Counted from the stretch's first letter, positions 27,030 through 35,759 are shown. The stretch: 64,000 bases of DNA from Flavobacterium reichenbachii (GCF_002217435.1 NZ_MUHF01000012.1:1-64000), one strand, 5' to 3'. The notes: a model not told the origin generated them from the sequence alone. Numbers and translations: made by a program.

Positions 27030-27314
27030 TTAGTAGTTCGTTTTTACAGCTTTAGCTTCGTCTTTAATAGTATTAAAGTCTTCTTTTGCAGCGTTGAATT
27101 TAGCTTTTCCTTCTTCTACAAGTTCTTTCCCGTTTGAAGTAATTGTGCTGATGATTCCGTCTACTTTACCTTTTAGATTATCTTTGTAATCTTTAGATTT
27201 ATCTGTGATTTTTTTACGTGTATTTGAACCTTTATCTGGTGCAAATAATACTCCTAAAAATGCTCCCGCCGCTGCGGCTCCTAAAATTCCTAATACTGTT
27301 GTGCTAGTTTTCAT
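27030..27314 (-). CDS. YtxH-domain protein
   Basis: 94 residues from the preferred ATG (MKTSTTVLGILGAAAAGAFL). The glycine/alanine-rich membrane helix followed by GVLFAPDKGSNTRKKITDKS is the YtxH signature, and the rest is a charged amphipathic helix. The frame stays open upstream to 27407, but those 31 residues overlap the neighbouring DUF5670 gene and lack the family look. General-stress associated in Bacillus and Flavobacteria. Confidence 0.85.
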   Translation of the reverse strand: MKTSTTVLGILGAAAAGAFLGVLFAPDKGSNTRKKITDKSKDYKDNLKGKVDGIISTITSNGKELVEEGKAKFNAAKEDFNTIKDEAKAVKTNY

Positions 27315-27357
27315 AATGATTGATTTTAATTGATTAATATTTAATAGTTTGTTGATT

Positions 27358-27510
27358 TTAAATGTCTCGACCTTTGATAAGTCTGAATAAGATCGCAATA
27401 ATGGCAATTACCAATAAAATGTGAATAATACTTCCGAGGCTGTAAACAAAGAATCCTAAAGCCCAAAGAATAACTAATATTACTGCGATTGTGTATAATA
27501 AGTTTGACAT
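27358..27510 (-). CDS. DUF5670 / lmo0937-type small membrane protein
   Basis: A 50-residue frame read directly from the sequence: MSNLLYTIAVILVILWALGF and onward, ending in LIKGRDI. It has two hydrophobic helices with a short SLGSIIHILL link, exactly the profile of the lmo0937/DUF5670 family. Its stop codon lies 43 bp before the preferred YtxH start and its ATG 36 bp after the end of the outer-membrane barrel gene. Function unknown; repeatedly found in stress-induced clusters. Confidence 0.85.
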   Translation of the reverse strand: MSNLLYTIAVILVILWALGFFVYSLGSIIHILLVIAIIAILFRLIKGRDI

Positions 27511-27546
27511 GGTTTTTATATTATATGGTTAATAATTAATTGTTGA

Positions 27547-28194
27547 TTAATTTAATTTATATGATAAGTATAAAGTTAAATTGCTGTTTTTTGCGTCTGG
27601 AGCTGTGTAAGTTTGTCCTAATACAGTTCTTTCTTTACCAACTGTTGTAAGACCGTAGTTGTAACGAATACCGATGCTAACTGGGCTAAAGTCTACTCCA
27701 ACACCTGCAGCGATACCAGCGTCAAATTTGTTAAGGTCATCTCTGTCAATCTCTTGATCAAAATCTACATCACCGCTTCCTGTAACTTTAGAACTTACTA
27801 AGTATGATGCATATCCACCGGCCTGAAGATTAAAGTTTTTAGTAATGTTTACTCTTACTAACAATGGAACTTCGATATAGTTTAATTTGAATTTAGTGTT
27901 TCCAGATGCAAAAGCATTATTGTATTCTAATTCAGCTCCTTTTGTAGTGAATAAAATCTCTGGCTGGATTGCAACAAAATCTGAGATTGGTAAAGTTGCA
28001 TAAACCCCTGCGTTAAATCCGTATAAAATATTATTGTCATCAACGTCTTCTCCGCTTCCGTATAAGTTAGACATGTTGAATCCTCCCTTTACACCAAACT
28101 CGGTATTTACATTATTGTCTTGAGCGTGCAGCATTCCGAATGAAGCTGTTAAAAAAAGTGTTAAGGCGCATAAAAAATTTGTTTGCATTTTCAT
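27547..28194 (-). CDS. outer-membrane beta-barrel protein (PorT/OMP_b-brl type)
   Basis: 215 residues with a signal peptide (about 1-24, ...FGMLHAQ). The mature protein starts NTEFGVKGGFNMSNLYG, the typical opening of the small barrel family PF13568, and continues with amphipathic strands (NILYGFNAGVYATLPIS, FVAIQPEILFTTKGAE, NFNLQAGGYASYLVSS, VSIGIRYNYGLTTV) to a terminal LTLYLSYKLN. About eight strands are expected. It lies between the DUF4142-like lipoprotein gene and DUF5670; probably induced with them. Confidence 0.88.
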   Translation of the reverse strand: MKMQTNFLCALTLFLTASFGMLHAQDNNVNTEFGVKGGFNMSNLYGSGEDVDDNNILYGFNAGVYATLPISDFVAIQPEILFTTKGAELEYNNAFASGNTKFKLNYIEVPLLVRVNITKNFNLQAGGYASYLVSSKVTGSGDVDFDQEIDRDDLNKFDAGIAAGVGVDFSPVSIGIRYNYGLTTVGKERTVLGQTYTAPDAKNSNLTLYLSYKLN

Positions 28195-28238
28195 AGTTAA
28201 AAATTTTAGTTAATTGAATGATTAATTTGGCATTTATA

Positions 28239-28799
28239 TTATTTTTTAAAACTCTCCGTTTCTCGTAAGAGTTTGTATTGATCAGGTAAATACTGTAAAA
28301 CAAGTTTTAAAATGGGCTGATCATCTGTTTCTTTAGAGATTTTTTCCAGCAATACAATCTGCTCTTTTATAGATTCTGTAACAGAATTCAAATAAACTTC
28401 TTCGCAGTTGGCATTATTGGCATCGATCAAGTCGTAAAGGTCTCTTTTGTGTGCTGCATTTATTTCTGTAATGACCACCATCCTTTTATTGGCTAGTTTT
28501 TTTACTTCTTGCTGCAGTTTTTCCTGATGATCTGCAATTTTTCGGCTTAATTCTAAGATCGTATTTTCTGAACATTTTTGTTGTGCAATTAGACTTTTAG
28601 AAATAATTGAATTACTCACATTTGCCGTCTGAATAAAAAAATAAGCTTCTGTTTCTTCAGTTTTATTTTTATTAAAAACACCGTTTTTAAGAGAAGTGTC
28701 AATCGGGTTACTTTCTTTGCAAGAAGCTGTAAAAAGTATGATTGTCGATATGATTATTAGTCTTAAAATTTGTGCTTTTAAACGGTAAGCTGTTTTCAT
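28239..28799 (-). CDS. DUF4142-like lipoprotein
   Basis: 186 residues. The N-terminus is a lipoprotein signal: hydrophobic stretch LIIISTIILFTA followed by the lipobox SC, then KES. The mature part is four-helical with SISKSLIAQQKCSENTILEL-like periodicity and a histidine in a KIADHQEKLQQEVKKLA helix, like ferritin-fold DUF4142 proteins that are outer-membrane stress proteins. The similarity is by layout rather than by a diagnostic motif. It is the gene nearest the histidine kinase end, 135 bp after that gene's stop. Confidence 0.65.
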   Translation of the reverse strand: MKTAYRLKAQILRLIIISTIILFTASCKESNPIDTSLKNGVFNKNKTEETEAYFFIQTANVSNSIISKSLIAQQKCSENTILELSRKIADHQEKLQQEVKKLANKRMVVITEINAAHKRDLYDLIDANNANCEEVYLNSVTESIKEQIVLLEKISKETDDQPILKLVLQYLPDQYKLLRETESFKK

Positions 28800-28933
28800 T
28801 ATTACTTCATAAAGTATTACATTACAAAGATGCTAACGAATGAAAGATTTTTCTTTACAGCATAAAAAAGAAACGTTATATAATTCCCATAATGGATTTA
28901 TATAACGTTTTTTGAGTAGTTTTTTTGAATGAT

Positions 28934-30718
28934 TTATTCCGGCAGAAACACCGTAAACACTGAGCCTTTGCCCGGAATGCTGTCTGCAGTAATGTACCCT
29001 TTATGGTTCTCGGTTATCTTTTTGCAAATGGCCAATCCGATTCCTGTACCTGGATAATCTGTCTTAGAATGGAGACGCTGAAAAAGTACAAATATGGTTT
29101 CTTTAAATTGAGGATCGAATCCCATTCCGTTATCCGTAAAAGTAATTTTATGGAATTTTTTAATCGACTGATCTAAAATTTCAGGATAGTCAGAAGAGTC
29201 TATTTTTTCGCTTTCAATTGTAATTTTCGGAATATTATCCGGCTGGCTGTATTTTAGCGAATTTCCGATTAAGTTGATAAAAAGCTGTTCGATCTGATAC
29301 GGAATAACTTCTAGTTTAGGAAGTTTTCCTGCTGTGATTACTGCTTCTTTTTCAGAAATGACTTCCGCCAGTTCAGCTTCAGCATTAGATAATAATTCTG
29401 TAAGAGCGGTTTTTATAAATTCTTTCTTGGTAGTATTGGTTCTGGAGAATAAAAGTAAGTCGTCTATTAAAACACGCATTCTTTTTGCAGAAGCCTCTAT
29501 TTTGATGATGTAGTTTTTGGCACTGTCAGACATTATATCTTTATCAGCATCTGAAACTCTCGATATAAAGGTCTGAATTTTTCTAAGCGGTTCTTGTAAA
29601 TCGTGGCTGGCAACGTGATTAAAAGAAGCCAGTTCTTTGTTGCTTTTTTCTAATTCTCTGTATCGGTCCTGAAGTTCGATATTTAATAAATGCTCGTCTG
29701 TGATATCAAAATTAATTCCGAGTAGAATTTTACTTCCCTGCTGATCGGTCAATAATTTTCCTGTAGATTTAAAATACCTGATTTCTTTGGTGGGCAGTAA
29801 AATCTTGTAATATACAAAAGGAAGTATTTTATTGTTTAGAATTCCCTCCATAGAAGATGCCACAATATCTTTGTCATCAGGATGTACAAAGTTTAAAAAG
29901 GTTTCCTGTTCCGGAACAAACGAGTGAGGCTCGTAACCTAATAAACGATATTGATTGTCTGAATAATCTATTTTATTAGAATCTAAATCCCATTGCCAGG
30001 TGCTGAATTTTCCAATAATTTCAGATTCGGAAATGAGACCGTTTGAGATAAGAAGCTTTTTGTTGAATATTTTTAATCGTTCAATATCACGGCTGATTTG
30101 TCTGTATGCTAACAAAATAAAAGATAAAGCAACCAGAAACAATAAAATCGAAAACAGCGGACTTAAGGAAATTTCGTCATCATAGATTTTAAGCCTGTTT
30201 TTTAAATACGTCTGTTCAATATCATTCATTTCGTCTACCTTAAAACGAATGTTATCCATTAAGATGCGCCCGCTAAACATATAATTGTCTAGTTTCCTCT
30301 TATCATATGTTTTGGGATCGCTGTATTTTAAACAATATTCAAATGAGTTGAAACGCTGAATGATCAGCTTAAAGAGATTCTTAAGATTTTGCTGCTGTTT
30401 AGGATTATCAGCAGTTAATTTTTTTAAATTAATAAATGATTTATTCACCTTATCGCGAGAGTAGATATAAGGTGTTAAGAAACGGGCATTTCTCGTAATA
30501 ATATAACCACGCTGACCAGTTTCGGCATCTTTTATTGCAGACATTAAGCGTTCCAGCTGAATGTTTATTTCATACGTATGCATAACCACTTTACTTGAGT
30601 CGTTCAAGTCCTGGTTATGTCGGTAAGCAATAGAAGAAAGAAATAACAGAATGAAAACTGCGATTACAAAAATAACTCTCAATGAGTTTGAAGAATTAAA
30701 ATTTGGTATCCATTTCAT
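28934..30718 (-). CDS. CHASE3-PAS sensor histidine kinase
   Basis: 594 residues. Membrane helix at about 13-30, an extracytoplasmic CHASE3 domain (IKDAETGQRGYIITRNARFL at 62-81), a second membrane helix at 187-206, a PAS domain at about 232-345 (WQWDLDSNKIDYSDNQYRLL, then FVHPDDKDIV), a HisKA domain with phospho-acceptor H372 in VASHDLQEPLRK, and a HATPase domain with N-box (NLIGNSLKYS), G1 (DNGMGFD) and G2 (GTGIGLAICKKI). It lies 11 bp after the response-regulator gene, which lies 21 bp after an AraC regulator, so these three form one signalling operon facing the stress genes. Confidence 0.93.
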   Translation of the reverse strand: MKWIPNFNSSNSLRVIFVIAVFILLFLSSIAYRHNQDLNDSSKVVMHTYEINIQLERLMSAIKDAETGQRGYIITRNARFLTPYIYSRDKVNKSFINLKKLTADNPKQQQNLKNLFKLIIQRFNSFEYCLKYSDPKTYDKRKLDNYMFSGRILMDNIRFKVDEMNDIEQTYLKNRLKIYDDEISLSPLFSILLFLVALSFILLAYRQISRDIERLKIFNKKLLISNGLISESEIIGKFSTWQWDLDSNKIDYSDNQYRLLGYEPHSFVPEQETFLNFVHPDDKDIVASSMEGILNNKILPFVYYKILLPTKEIRYFKSTGKLLTDQQGSKILLGINFDITDEHLLNIELQDRYRELEKSNKELASFNHVASHDLQEPLRKIQTFISRVSDADKDIMSDSAKNYIIKIEASAKRMRVLIDDLLLFSRTNTTKKEFIKTALTELLSNAEAELAEVISEKEAVITAGKLPKLEVIPYQIEQLFINLIGNSLKYSQPDNIPKITIESEKIDSSDYPEILDQSIKKFHKITFTDNGMGFDPQFKETIFVLFQRLHSKTDYPGTGIGLAICKKITENHKGYITADSIPGKGSVFTVFLPE

Positions 30719-30729
30719 TAGTATGCATA

Positions 30730-31179
30730 TTATTTGAGTCGCAGCAAGAAGTTATCACGGTTTAACCCTGAGGTATGATAATGCCAATTTACTGTCACAA
30801 CTTCATTAATTATTTTTTTAAGCGTATTAAAGTCGCTTGGCTTTTTAATATAAATATTGGCTCCTTGTATAAAAGTATCTTCAATATCTTCTTCAGAAGA
30901 TGAAGTGGAGTAAATCGCGATGATGATATCTTTTAGTCGATCTGTTTTTTTTATTTCGACCAAACATTCTTTACCTGTTTTCTTAGGCATGTTCAAATCC
31001 AGAAATAAGATATCCGGAAGTTTATTATCAGGATTATTTAAGTGATCCATCAGCTGCATTCCGTCATGAACAAAATCAACATTAGTTTGTATCTTGATTT
31101 CCTCAAAAGCGTCTTTAAAGAAAAGACGGTCATCTTCATCATCATCGGCCAATAAAATATATAATGCGTTTTTCTGCAT
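30730..31179 (-). CDS. single-domain response regulator
   Basis: 149 residues: a receiver domain with the acidic pocket DDDEDD at 12-17, phospho-acceptor D61 in LFLDLNMPK, the T/S position in IYSTSSS and the lysine in IKKP. No output domain follows. Such Rcp1-like receivers partner with histidine kinases that have the SHDLQEPLRKI box, here the adjacent kinase 11 bp downstream. Confidence 0.93.
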   Translation of the reverse strand: MQKNALYILLADDDEDDRLFFKDAFEEIKIQTNVDFVHDGMQLMDHLNNPDNKLPDILFLDLNMPKKTGKECLVEIKKTDRLKDIIIAIYSTSSSEEDIEDTFIQGANIYIKKPSDFNTLKKIINEVVTVNWHYHTSGLNRDNFLLRLK

Positions 31180-31200
31180 TTTAGTGTAGGTTTTTGGTTT

Positions 31201-31752
31201 TTATTTTAAATTTTCTCTTCGTTTCTTAATAATGCGCTGAAAAGCAGACGGCGTTATTCCGGTTGTGTTTTTAAACTGTGTGCTCAAATGCGCAACACTT
31301 GAGTAATTAAGTAAAAAAGCAATTTCGGTAAGGCTCATTTCATTAATAATGATTAATTGTTTTGCCCTTTCGATTTTTTGTAAAATTATGAAATTTTCTA
31401 TAGAAGAGTAAGTAACTTCAGAGAAAACATTTGACAAATAACCGTAACTGTGATTGAGCTTTTCTGCCAGAAAAACAGAACTTTTATAGTTGTTGCTGTC
31501 ATCCATAAAGACCAATTCTATAATTGCATCTTTTATTTTTTGAACGAGTACACTTTTTTGATTTTCAACAATTTCAAAACCACATGGACTCAATTTGGTT
31601 TTTAAATTATCTAAGGCGTCAGCATCAATATTATCATTAATTTCGATTTCTCCAAAGCCCAGAGAAGTAAAGTTTACATTAAGCTGTTCGAGATTTTGTT
31701 TTAAATAAAGTGAACAGATCGTGTTTATATCGAACTTTATGAATAGTTTCAT
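31201..31752 (-). CDS. AraC-family regulator of the stress cluster
   Basis: 183 residues. The C-terminal 100 residues form an AraC double helix-turn-helix: NHSYGYLSNVFSEV as first recognition region and SLTEIAFLLNYSSVAHLSTQ followed by FKNTTGITPSAFQRI as second. The N-terminal 70 residues are a small ferredoxin-like alpha/beta domain. This architecture, next to a response regulator and CHASE3 kinase and facing stress genes, is recurrent in Flavobacteria. First gene of the signalling operon. Confidence 0.9.
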   Translation of the reverse strand: MKLFIKFDINTICSLYLKQNLEQLNVNFTSLGFGEIEINDNIDADALDNLKTKLSPCGFEIVENQKSVLVQKIKDAIIELVFMDDSNNYKSSVFLAEKLNHSYGYLSNVFSEVTYSSIENFIILQKIERAKQLIIINEMSLTEIAFLLNYSSVAHLSTQFKNTTGITPSAFQRIIKKRRENLK

Positions 31753-31850
31753 TTCTTGTTTTTTGTTTAAAGATACTTATTTTATTTGTGGTTAAAGCTA
31801 AATTTGTGTGTAGAATTATGCAAATATTATTTTTTTTGTATTAAATTGTT

Positions 31851-31890
31851 AAAAAAATACCGTCTAATAATTTGTACTAGACGGTATTTT
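31851..31890. terminator. bidirectional terminator behind csbD
   Basis: TACCGTCTA at 31858-31866 pairs with TAGACGGTA at 31878-31886. An A-run precedes it and a T-run follows, so it can stop transcription from csbD (minus strand). Confidence 0.85.
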
Positions 31891-31911
31891 CTGAATTGAG
31901 TTGTAAGGAAT

Positions 31912-32097
31912 TTACAAATCAGACAGAATTTGATGAAATTCTTCTTTTGTTTTACCTAATTTCTGCTGAAGTTTTCCGTACATTTCGTCTTCTTTTCCTT
32001 CTGCAAACATTAGATCATCATCTGTAATTTCTGCATATTTTTGTTTAAGTTTTCCTTTTAACTCATTCCAATTTCCTTTTATTTCTGTAGTATTCAT
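31912..32097 (-). CDS. CsbD-family stress protein
   Basis: 61 residues: the whole protein is the CsbD domain (EIKGNWNELKGKLKQKYAEI, then DDLMFAEGKEDEMYGKLQQK). Small, acidic-basic helical protein induced by general stress in many bacteria; molecular function not established. Separate transcript between dps and the AraC regulator, terminated at 31851-31890. Confidence 0.95.
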   Translation of the reverse strand: MNTTEIKGNWNELKGKLKQKYAEITDDDLMFAEGKEDEMYGKLQQKLGKTKEEFHQILSDL

Positions 32098-32195
32098 AAT
32101 AGTAGTTTTTTATGTTTGTTTGAATTGTAAAATTGCAAATTTTGCGTCGTTTTTACTTTACATTTATTTTATTCGACGCTGCATAATTCACATTT

Positions 32196-32669
32196 TTACA
32201 CTTGATATCTTCTCAGAATCCAAGCCATTTTTTCGTGTTCCTGCAGTAATCCTGTAATAAAATCTGCAGATCCAAAATCGTTATTGTCTTTTTCAAATAC
32301 CGGAATATAATCTCTAAACTCAGTCACCATTTGTTCGTGATTGTCTAAAAGTTCTTCCAGCATGTGTTTTTGCGAAGCATATTCTTTTGGAGATTCTTTA
32401 AGAGTAGAATTTTCAATAAATTCCTTCATCGTTCCGATTGTTTTTTCTCCAAGCTGACTGATGCGTTCTGCAACTTCATCAATGTTTGCTTCTAAAACAC
32501 GGTATTGATCTTCAAACAATTTATGAAGTTCCATAAAACTATTTCCTGAAATGTTCCAGTGAAATTTTCTTGTTTTTACATACAAAGTCATTTCATTAGA
32601 TAAAATTGTGGCTAATATAGTTGCGCTTTTCTTAAGATTCTTTGGTGATATACCAATATTTGGGCTCAT
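32196..32669 (-). CDS. dps: Dps-family ferritin-like protein
   Basis: Mini-ferritin that stores iron and protects DNA from peroxide. The start is placed at the methionine of MSPNIGISPKNLKK, giving 157 residues; a longer frame from 32711 would begin upstream of the promoter-like box at 32694-32701. The inter-subunit ferroxidase site is visible: TRKFHWNISGNSFMELHKLF with the downstream EANIDEVAERI helix supplying the acidic ligands. Co-located with csbD, catalase and the stress-signalling operon. Confidence 0.93.
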   Translation of the reverse strand: MSPNIGISPKNLKKSATILATILSNEMTLYVKTRKFHWNISGNSFMELHKLFEDQYRVLEANIDEVAERISQLGEKTIGTMKEFIENSTLKESPKEYASQKHMLEELLDNHEQMVTEFRDYIPVFEKDNNDFGSADFITGLLQEHEKMAWILRRYQV

Positions 32670-32693
32670 AATTATTTGTTTTATGGATTTTTT

Positions 32694-32701
32694 CAAAGAT
32701 A
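32694..32701 (-). promoter_or_regulatory. -7 box of the dps promoter
   Basis: On the minus strand this reads TATCTTTG, a perfect TAnnTTTG match, 25 bp before the chosen dps start. It supports the short start over the ATG at 32711. Confidence 0.55.
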
Positions 32702-32794
32702 AAAACATCACCGATTTGTTTTTTACATAATTTTCGGCAGATGTTACAGGACTTCAATGTCGCGTGTAAATTCGCAAACCAATAATATTATTTG

Positions 32795-32802
32795 TAATTT
32801 TG
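32795..32802 (+). promoter_or_regulatory. -7 box of the pyrF promoter
   Basis: TAATTTTG, matching TAnnTTTG, ends 21 bp before the chosen pyrF ATG at 32823 and lies downstream of the alternative ATG at 32757, which argues against that longer start. Confidence 0.55.
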
Positions 32803-32822
32803 CCGGACTATCAAAATACAAT

Positions 32823-33650
32823 ATGACAACACAACAACTACACGACCAAATTCTTAAAAAAAAATCATTTTTATGCGTTGGATTAGATCCTGATCTAACT
32901 AAAATACCGCAACATTTATTAGAGTCTGAAGATCCTATTTTTGAGTTTAATAAAGCCATAATAGACGCCACTCACGATTTAACTGTTGGTTATAAACCTA
33001 ATACTGCTTTTTTTGAAGCTTACGGTCTAAAAGGCTGGCTTTCGCTCCAAAAAACAATTAATTATATTAACGAAAATCATCCTGATATTTTTACCATTGC
33101 CGATGCAAAACGCGGCGATATCGGAAATACTTCGAGCATGTATGCAAAGGCTTTTTTTGAAGATTTGAATTTTGATAGTGTAACCGTTGCACCTTATATG
33201 GGAAAAGATTCTGTTGAGCCTTTTCTGGCTTTCGAAAACAAACATACTATCATGCTGGCATTGACTTCTAATGAAGGTGCATTCGATTTTCAGACTTTGA
33301 CAACAAACGGAAAAGAATTATACAAACAAGTTTTAGAAACTTCTAAAACATGGAAAAACAGCGAAAATCTGATGTACGTTGTCGGCGCTACAAAAGCTGA
33401 ATATTTTACAGAAATAAGAAAAATTGTTCCGGATAGTTTCTTGCTGGTTCCAGGAATTGGCGCGCAGGGCGGAAGCTTGTCTGAAGTGTGTAAATACGGA
33501 ATGAATGATAAAGTGGGGCTTTTGGTAAATTCTGCCAGAGCCATTATCTATGCTTCAAAAGGAACTGATTTTGCTGAAAAAGCAAGAGAAGAAGCTTTGA
33601 AAGTACAACAGGAAATGGAAGAGATTATTGGTTTAAAGTTTCAGGTTTAA
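32823..33650 (+). CDS. pyrF: orotidine 5'-phosphate decarboxylase, type 2
   Basis: Decarboxylates OMP to UMP, the last step of de novo pyrimidine synthesis. From the ATG at 32823 the product has 275 residues, typical of the longer type 2 enzymes. The core motif [10 protein letters not shown] at 16-25 and the catalytic [10 protein letters not shown] at 94-103 (K96) are present, as is the phosphate-binding PGIGAQGGS. The frame is open 22 codons upstream, but that part would lie on or before the promoter box. Its 3' end runs into the repeat at 33645-33830. Confidence 0.95.
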   Translation: MTTQQLHDQILKKKSFLCVGLDPDLTKIPQHLLESEDPIFEFNKAIIDATHDLTVGYKPNTAFFEAYGLKGWLSLQKTINYINENHPDIFTIADAKRGDIGNTSSMYAKAFFEDLNFDSVTVAPYMGKDSVEPFLAFENKHTIMLALTSNEGAFDFQTLTTNGKELYKQVLETSKTWKNSENLMYVVGATKAEYFTEIRKIVPDSFLLVPGIGAQGGSLSEVCKYGMNDKVGLLVNSARAIIYASKGTDFAEKAREEALKVQQEMEEIIGLKFQV

Positions 33651-33830
33651 AGTTTCAAGCGGCTTTCTTTGAACATAATTTAACCGCAAAGTTCGCTAAG
33701 GCTTTTCGTAAGGTTCGCAGAGAAAATAACTTTGTGTTCTTAGCGTAAATCTTTGCGAACTTTGCAGTTAATACACACTCCAACAACTTGAAACCTGAAA
33801 CCTGAAACCTGAAACCTGAAACAAAAAAAC
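33645..33830 (+). repeat. ~190-bp intergenic repeat, left copy
   Basis: Contains an imperfect palindrome opening AACCGCAAAGTTCGCTAAGG and closing TTTGCGAACTTTGCAGTTAA, followed by CAACAACTTGAAACCTGAAA and a GAAACCT heptamer repeated four times plus a part (33790-33822). The reverse complement of the whole string, from TTTCAAGCG to the heptamers, recurs at 36885-37095. The heptamers end 8 bp before the ATG of the next gene. Confidence 0.9.
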
Positions 33831-34631
33831 ATGAAACAAATCAAAGACCAGCTGGGAATCCTTCATTCTTTTGAAACCGCTCCAAAACGAATAATTTCGC
33901 TGGTTCCTTCGCAAACTGAATTATTATATGATTTAGGTTTAGAAGAAAAAATTATCGGAATTACGAAGTTTTGTGTGCATCCGTATCATTTAAAATCTAC
34001 TAAAAAGATTGTCGGCGGAACCAAGAAAATTCACTTTGAAAAAATAAAATTACTAGAGCCCGATATTATCATCTGTAATAAAGAAGAAAATACAGAAGAA
34101 ATCGTAAAGCAGCTTAGTGAAATCTGTCCGGTTTGGGTTACTAATATTGTTTCTGTAGAAGATAATTTTCAGATGATTTCAGACTTCGGACAATTGTTCA
34201 ACTGCAGAACTGAAGCTCAAAAATGGAACGACAAACTGGCTTTTGCCTTAAACGATTTCAAAAAATATATTCAGGATATCGAGATAAAAAAAGCAGCGTA
34301 TTTTATTTGGAAAAATCCCTACATGGCCGCAGGAAATGATACTTATATAAATGAATTATTAAAACTGAATCATTTTAAAAACATCTACGAAGACAAAGGC
34401 CGTTATCCCGAAATCGAACTCAAAAAAATGCGTCTGGAAGGCGATCCGGATATTGTATTTCTTTCCTCAGAACCGTATCCCTTTAAAGAAGAAGACGCTT
34501 TTGAAATTGGCAGATTTACGCACCACGCCAAAACGGTTTTTGTAGACGGTGAAATGTTTTCCTGGCACGGAAGCCGATTATTAAAGGCTTTCGGATATTT
34601 TAAAATCCTGCATGAAAGATTAAGAAATTAA
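33831..34631 (+). CDS. helical-backbone metal/cobalamin-binding protein, BtuF-like
   Basis: 266 residues with the fold of ABC-type periplasmic binding proteins for cobalamin or iron complexes: KRIISLVPSQTELLYDLGLE at 18-37, LEPDIIICNKEEN, a long linking helix in the middle (AQKWNDKLAFALNDFKKYIQ) and WKNPYMAAGNDTYINELL. It has no signal peptide or lipobox, unlike transport-associated homologues, and no permease or ATPase gene is adjacent. It may thus work in the cytoplasm or belong to the soluble cobalamin-binding group. A GAAACCT heptamer tract lies immediately upstream. Confidence 0.85.
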   Translation: MKQIKDQLGILHSFETAPKRIISLVPSQTELLYDLGLEEKIIGITKFCVHPYHLKSTKKIVGGTKKIHFEKIKLLEPDIIICNKEENTEEIVKQLSEICPVWVTNIVSVEDNFQMISDFGQLFNCRTEAQKWNDKLAFALNDFKKYIQDIEIKKAAYFIWKNPYMAAGNDTYINELLKLNHFKNIYEDKGRYPEIELKKMRLEGDPDIVFLSSEPYPFKEEDAFEIGRFTHHAKTVFVDGEMFSWHGSRLLKAFGYFKILHERLRN

Positions 34632-34659
34632 ATTTCAATTTTATTGAATTGGGGATTTA

Positions 34660-34752
34660 ACCGCAAAGTTCGCAAATTTCTTTATTTTAGAAGCTTTTAA
34701 AAGTGAAGGTTCGCAAAGCTTTGTGTATAAAACTTCGCGAACTTTGCGGTAA
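34660..34752. repeat. third, diverged copy of the AACCGCAAAGTTCGC palindrome
   Basis: Opens AACCGCAAAGTTCGCAAAT and closes GCGAACTTTGCGGTAAAA, a 93-bp imperfect palindrome related to the elements at 33645-33830 and 36885-37095 but with a different middle. It separates two convergent genes and could act as a terminator for both. Confidence 0.8.
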
Positions 34753-34773
34753 AATATCCAACTTTATTTAAAA

Positions 34774-35694
34774 TTAATTGAACGAACTTCTAAATTCTAA
34801 AGGAGAAACATTGGTTTTGCTTTTAAATAATTTATTAAAAGACTGCGGATATTCAAAACCCAATTGAAAAGCAGTTTCGCTCACACTCAATGAAGTTGTG
34901 GTAAGCAGTTCTTTGGCTTTTTCGATGATTTTATTGTGAATGTGATGCTGTGTGCTTTGCCCCGTTAAGGAACGTAACATGTCACTTAAATAATTGGGAG
35001 AAACATTTAATTCGTCTGAAATATAGACTACTGTAGGTAATCCAAATTTTTGCACTTTATCACCTTCAAAATAATCAGACAAAAGATTTTCGAGTTTAAT
35101 TAAAAGGGTATTATTGGCACTTTTTCTGGTAATAAATTGTCGGTTGTAAAAGCGGTTGCAGTAATTAAGGAGTAGTTCGATATGAGAAACCATAACATCC
35201 TGACTAAATGGGTCGATCGAAGAGCAATATTCCTGCTCAATGTTTTTCATAATTCCGGTAATCATTGTTTGCTCTTTTTCAGAGAGATGCAGTGCTTCGT
35301 TGACAGAATAGGAAAAATAACCGTATTCCTTAATTTTTTTAGCCAAAGCATAATTCTGAATAAAATCAGGATGAATCACTAACATAGCCCCGTAAACAGC
35401 AGTATCAACAGAAACTTCAGTCGAGATGACTTGTCCGGGCGACATGAAAGTCATTACGCCTTCGTCAAAATCATAAAAATTTTGTCCGTATTTCATTTTT
35501 CCGGTAAAGCCTTTTTTGATGCAAACCGTATAAAAAGAGTAGACAACGCTTTTTAAATTATCATCAAAATGACATGAGATTTTGCTTAAATCCACAAAAC
35601 TAACCAAAGGATGTTCTGGTTTCGGAATTTTAAGCAAAGCATGCAATTCAGTTATGGACTGTATCGTGTACGGAATGTGGACTTCTTTTTTCAT
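34774..35694 (-). CDS. AraC-family transcriptional regulator
   Basis: 306 residues. N-terminal cupin-type sensor region (KKGFTGKMKYGQNFYDFDEG) and C-terminal AraC domain with VYISDELNVSPNYLSDMLRS and SVSETAFQLGFEYPQSFNKL followed by FKSKTNVSPLEFR. It is on the same strand as the aldo/keto reductase gene, whose stop is 65 bp upstream with a terminator between; regulation of that reductase is a reasonable guess, based on adjacency only. Confidence 0.92.
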   Translation of the reverse strand: MKKEVHIPYTIQSITELHALLKIPKPEHPLVSFVDLSKISCHFDDNLKSVVYSFYTVCIKKGFTGKMKYGQNFYDFDEGVMTFMSPGQVISTEVSVDTAVYGAMLVIHPDFIQNYALAKKIKEYGYFSYSVNEALHLSEKEQTMITGIMKNIEQEYCSSIDPFSQDVMVSHIELLLNYCNRFYNRQFITRKSANNTLLIKLENLLSDYFEGDKVQKFGLPTVVYISDELNVSPNYLSDMLRSLTGQSTQHHIHNKIIEKAKELLTTTSLSVSETAFQLGFEYPQSFNKLFKSKTNVSPLEFRSSFN

Positions 35695-35720
35695 AACAAA
35701 TATTTAAAGAAATATAAAAA

Positions 35721-35751
35721 AGGAAAAGCTTTCGTAAAGATAGCTTTTCCT
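35721..35751 (-). terminator. terminator of the aldo/keto reductase gene
   Basis: AGGAAAAGCT at 35721-35730 pairs with AGCTTTTCCT at 35742-35751. The A-run at 35716-35720 gives a U-tail on the minus strand, 9 bp after the reductase stop. Confidence 0.85.
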
Positions 35752-35759
35752 GAGAATTT

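Noticed and set aside
28112..28303. Minus-strand frame spanning the gap between the barrel and lipoprotein genes.
   Set aside because: It overlaps both genes in another frame and has no family-like sequence.
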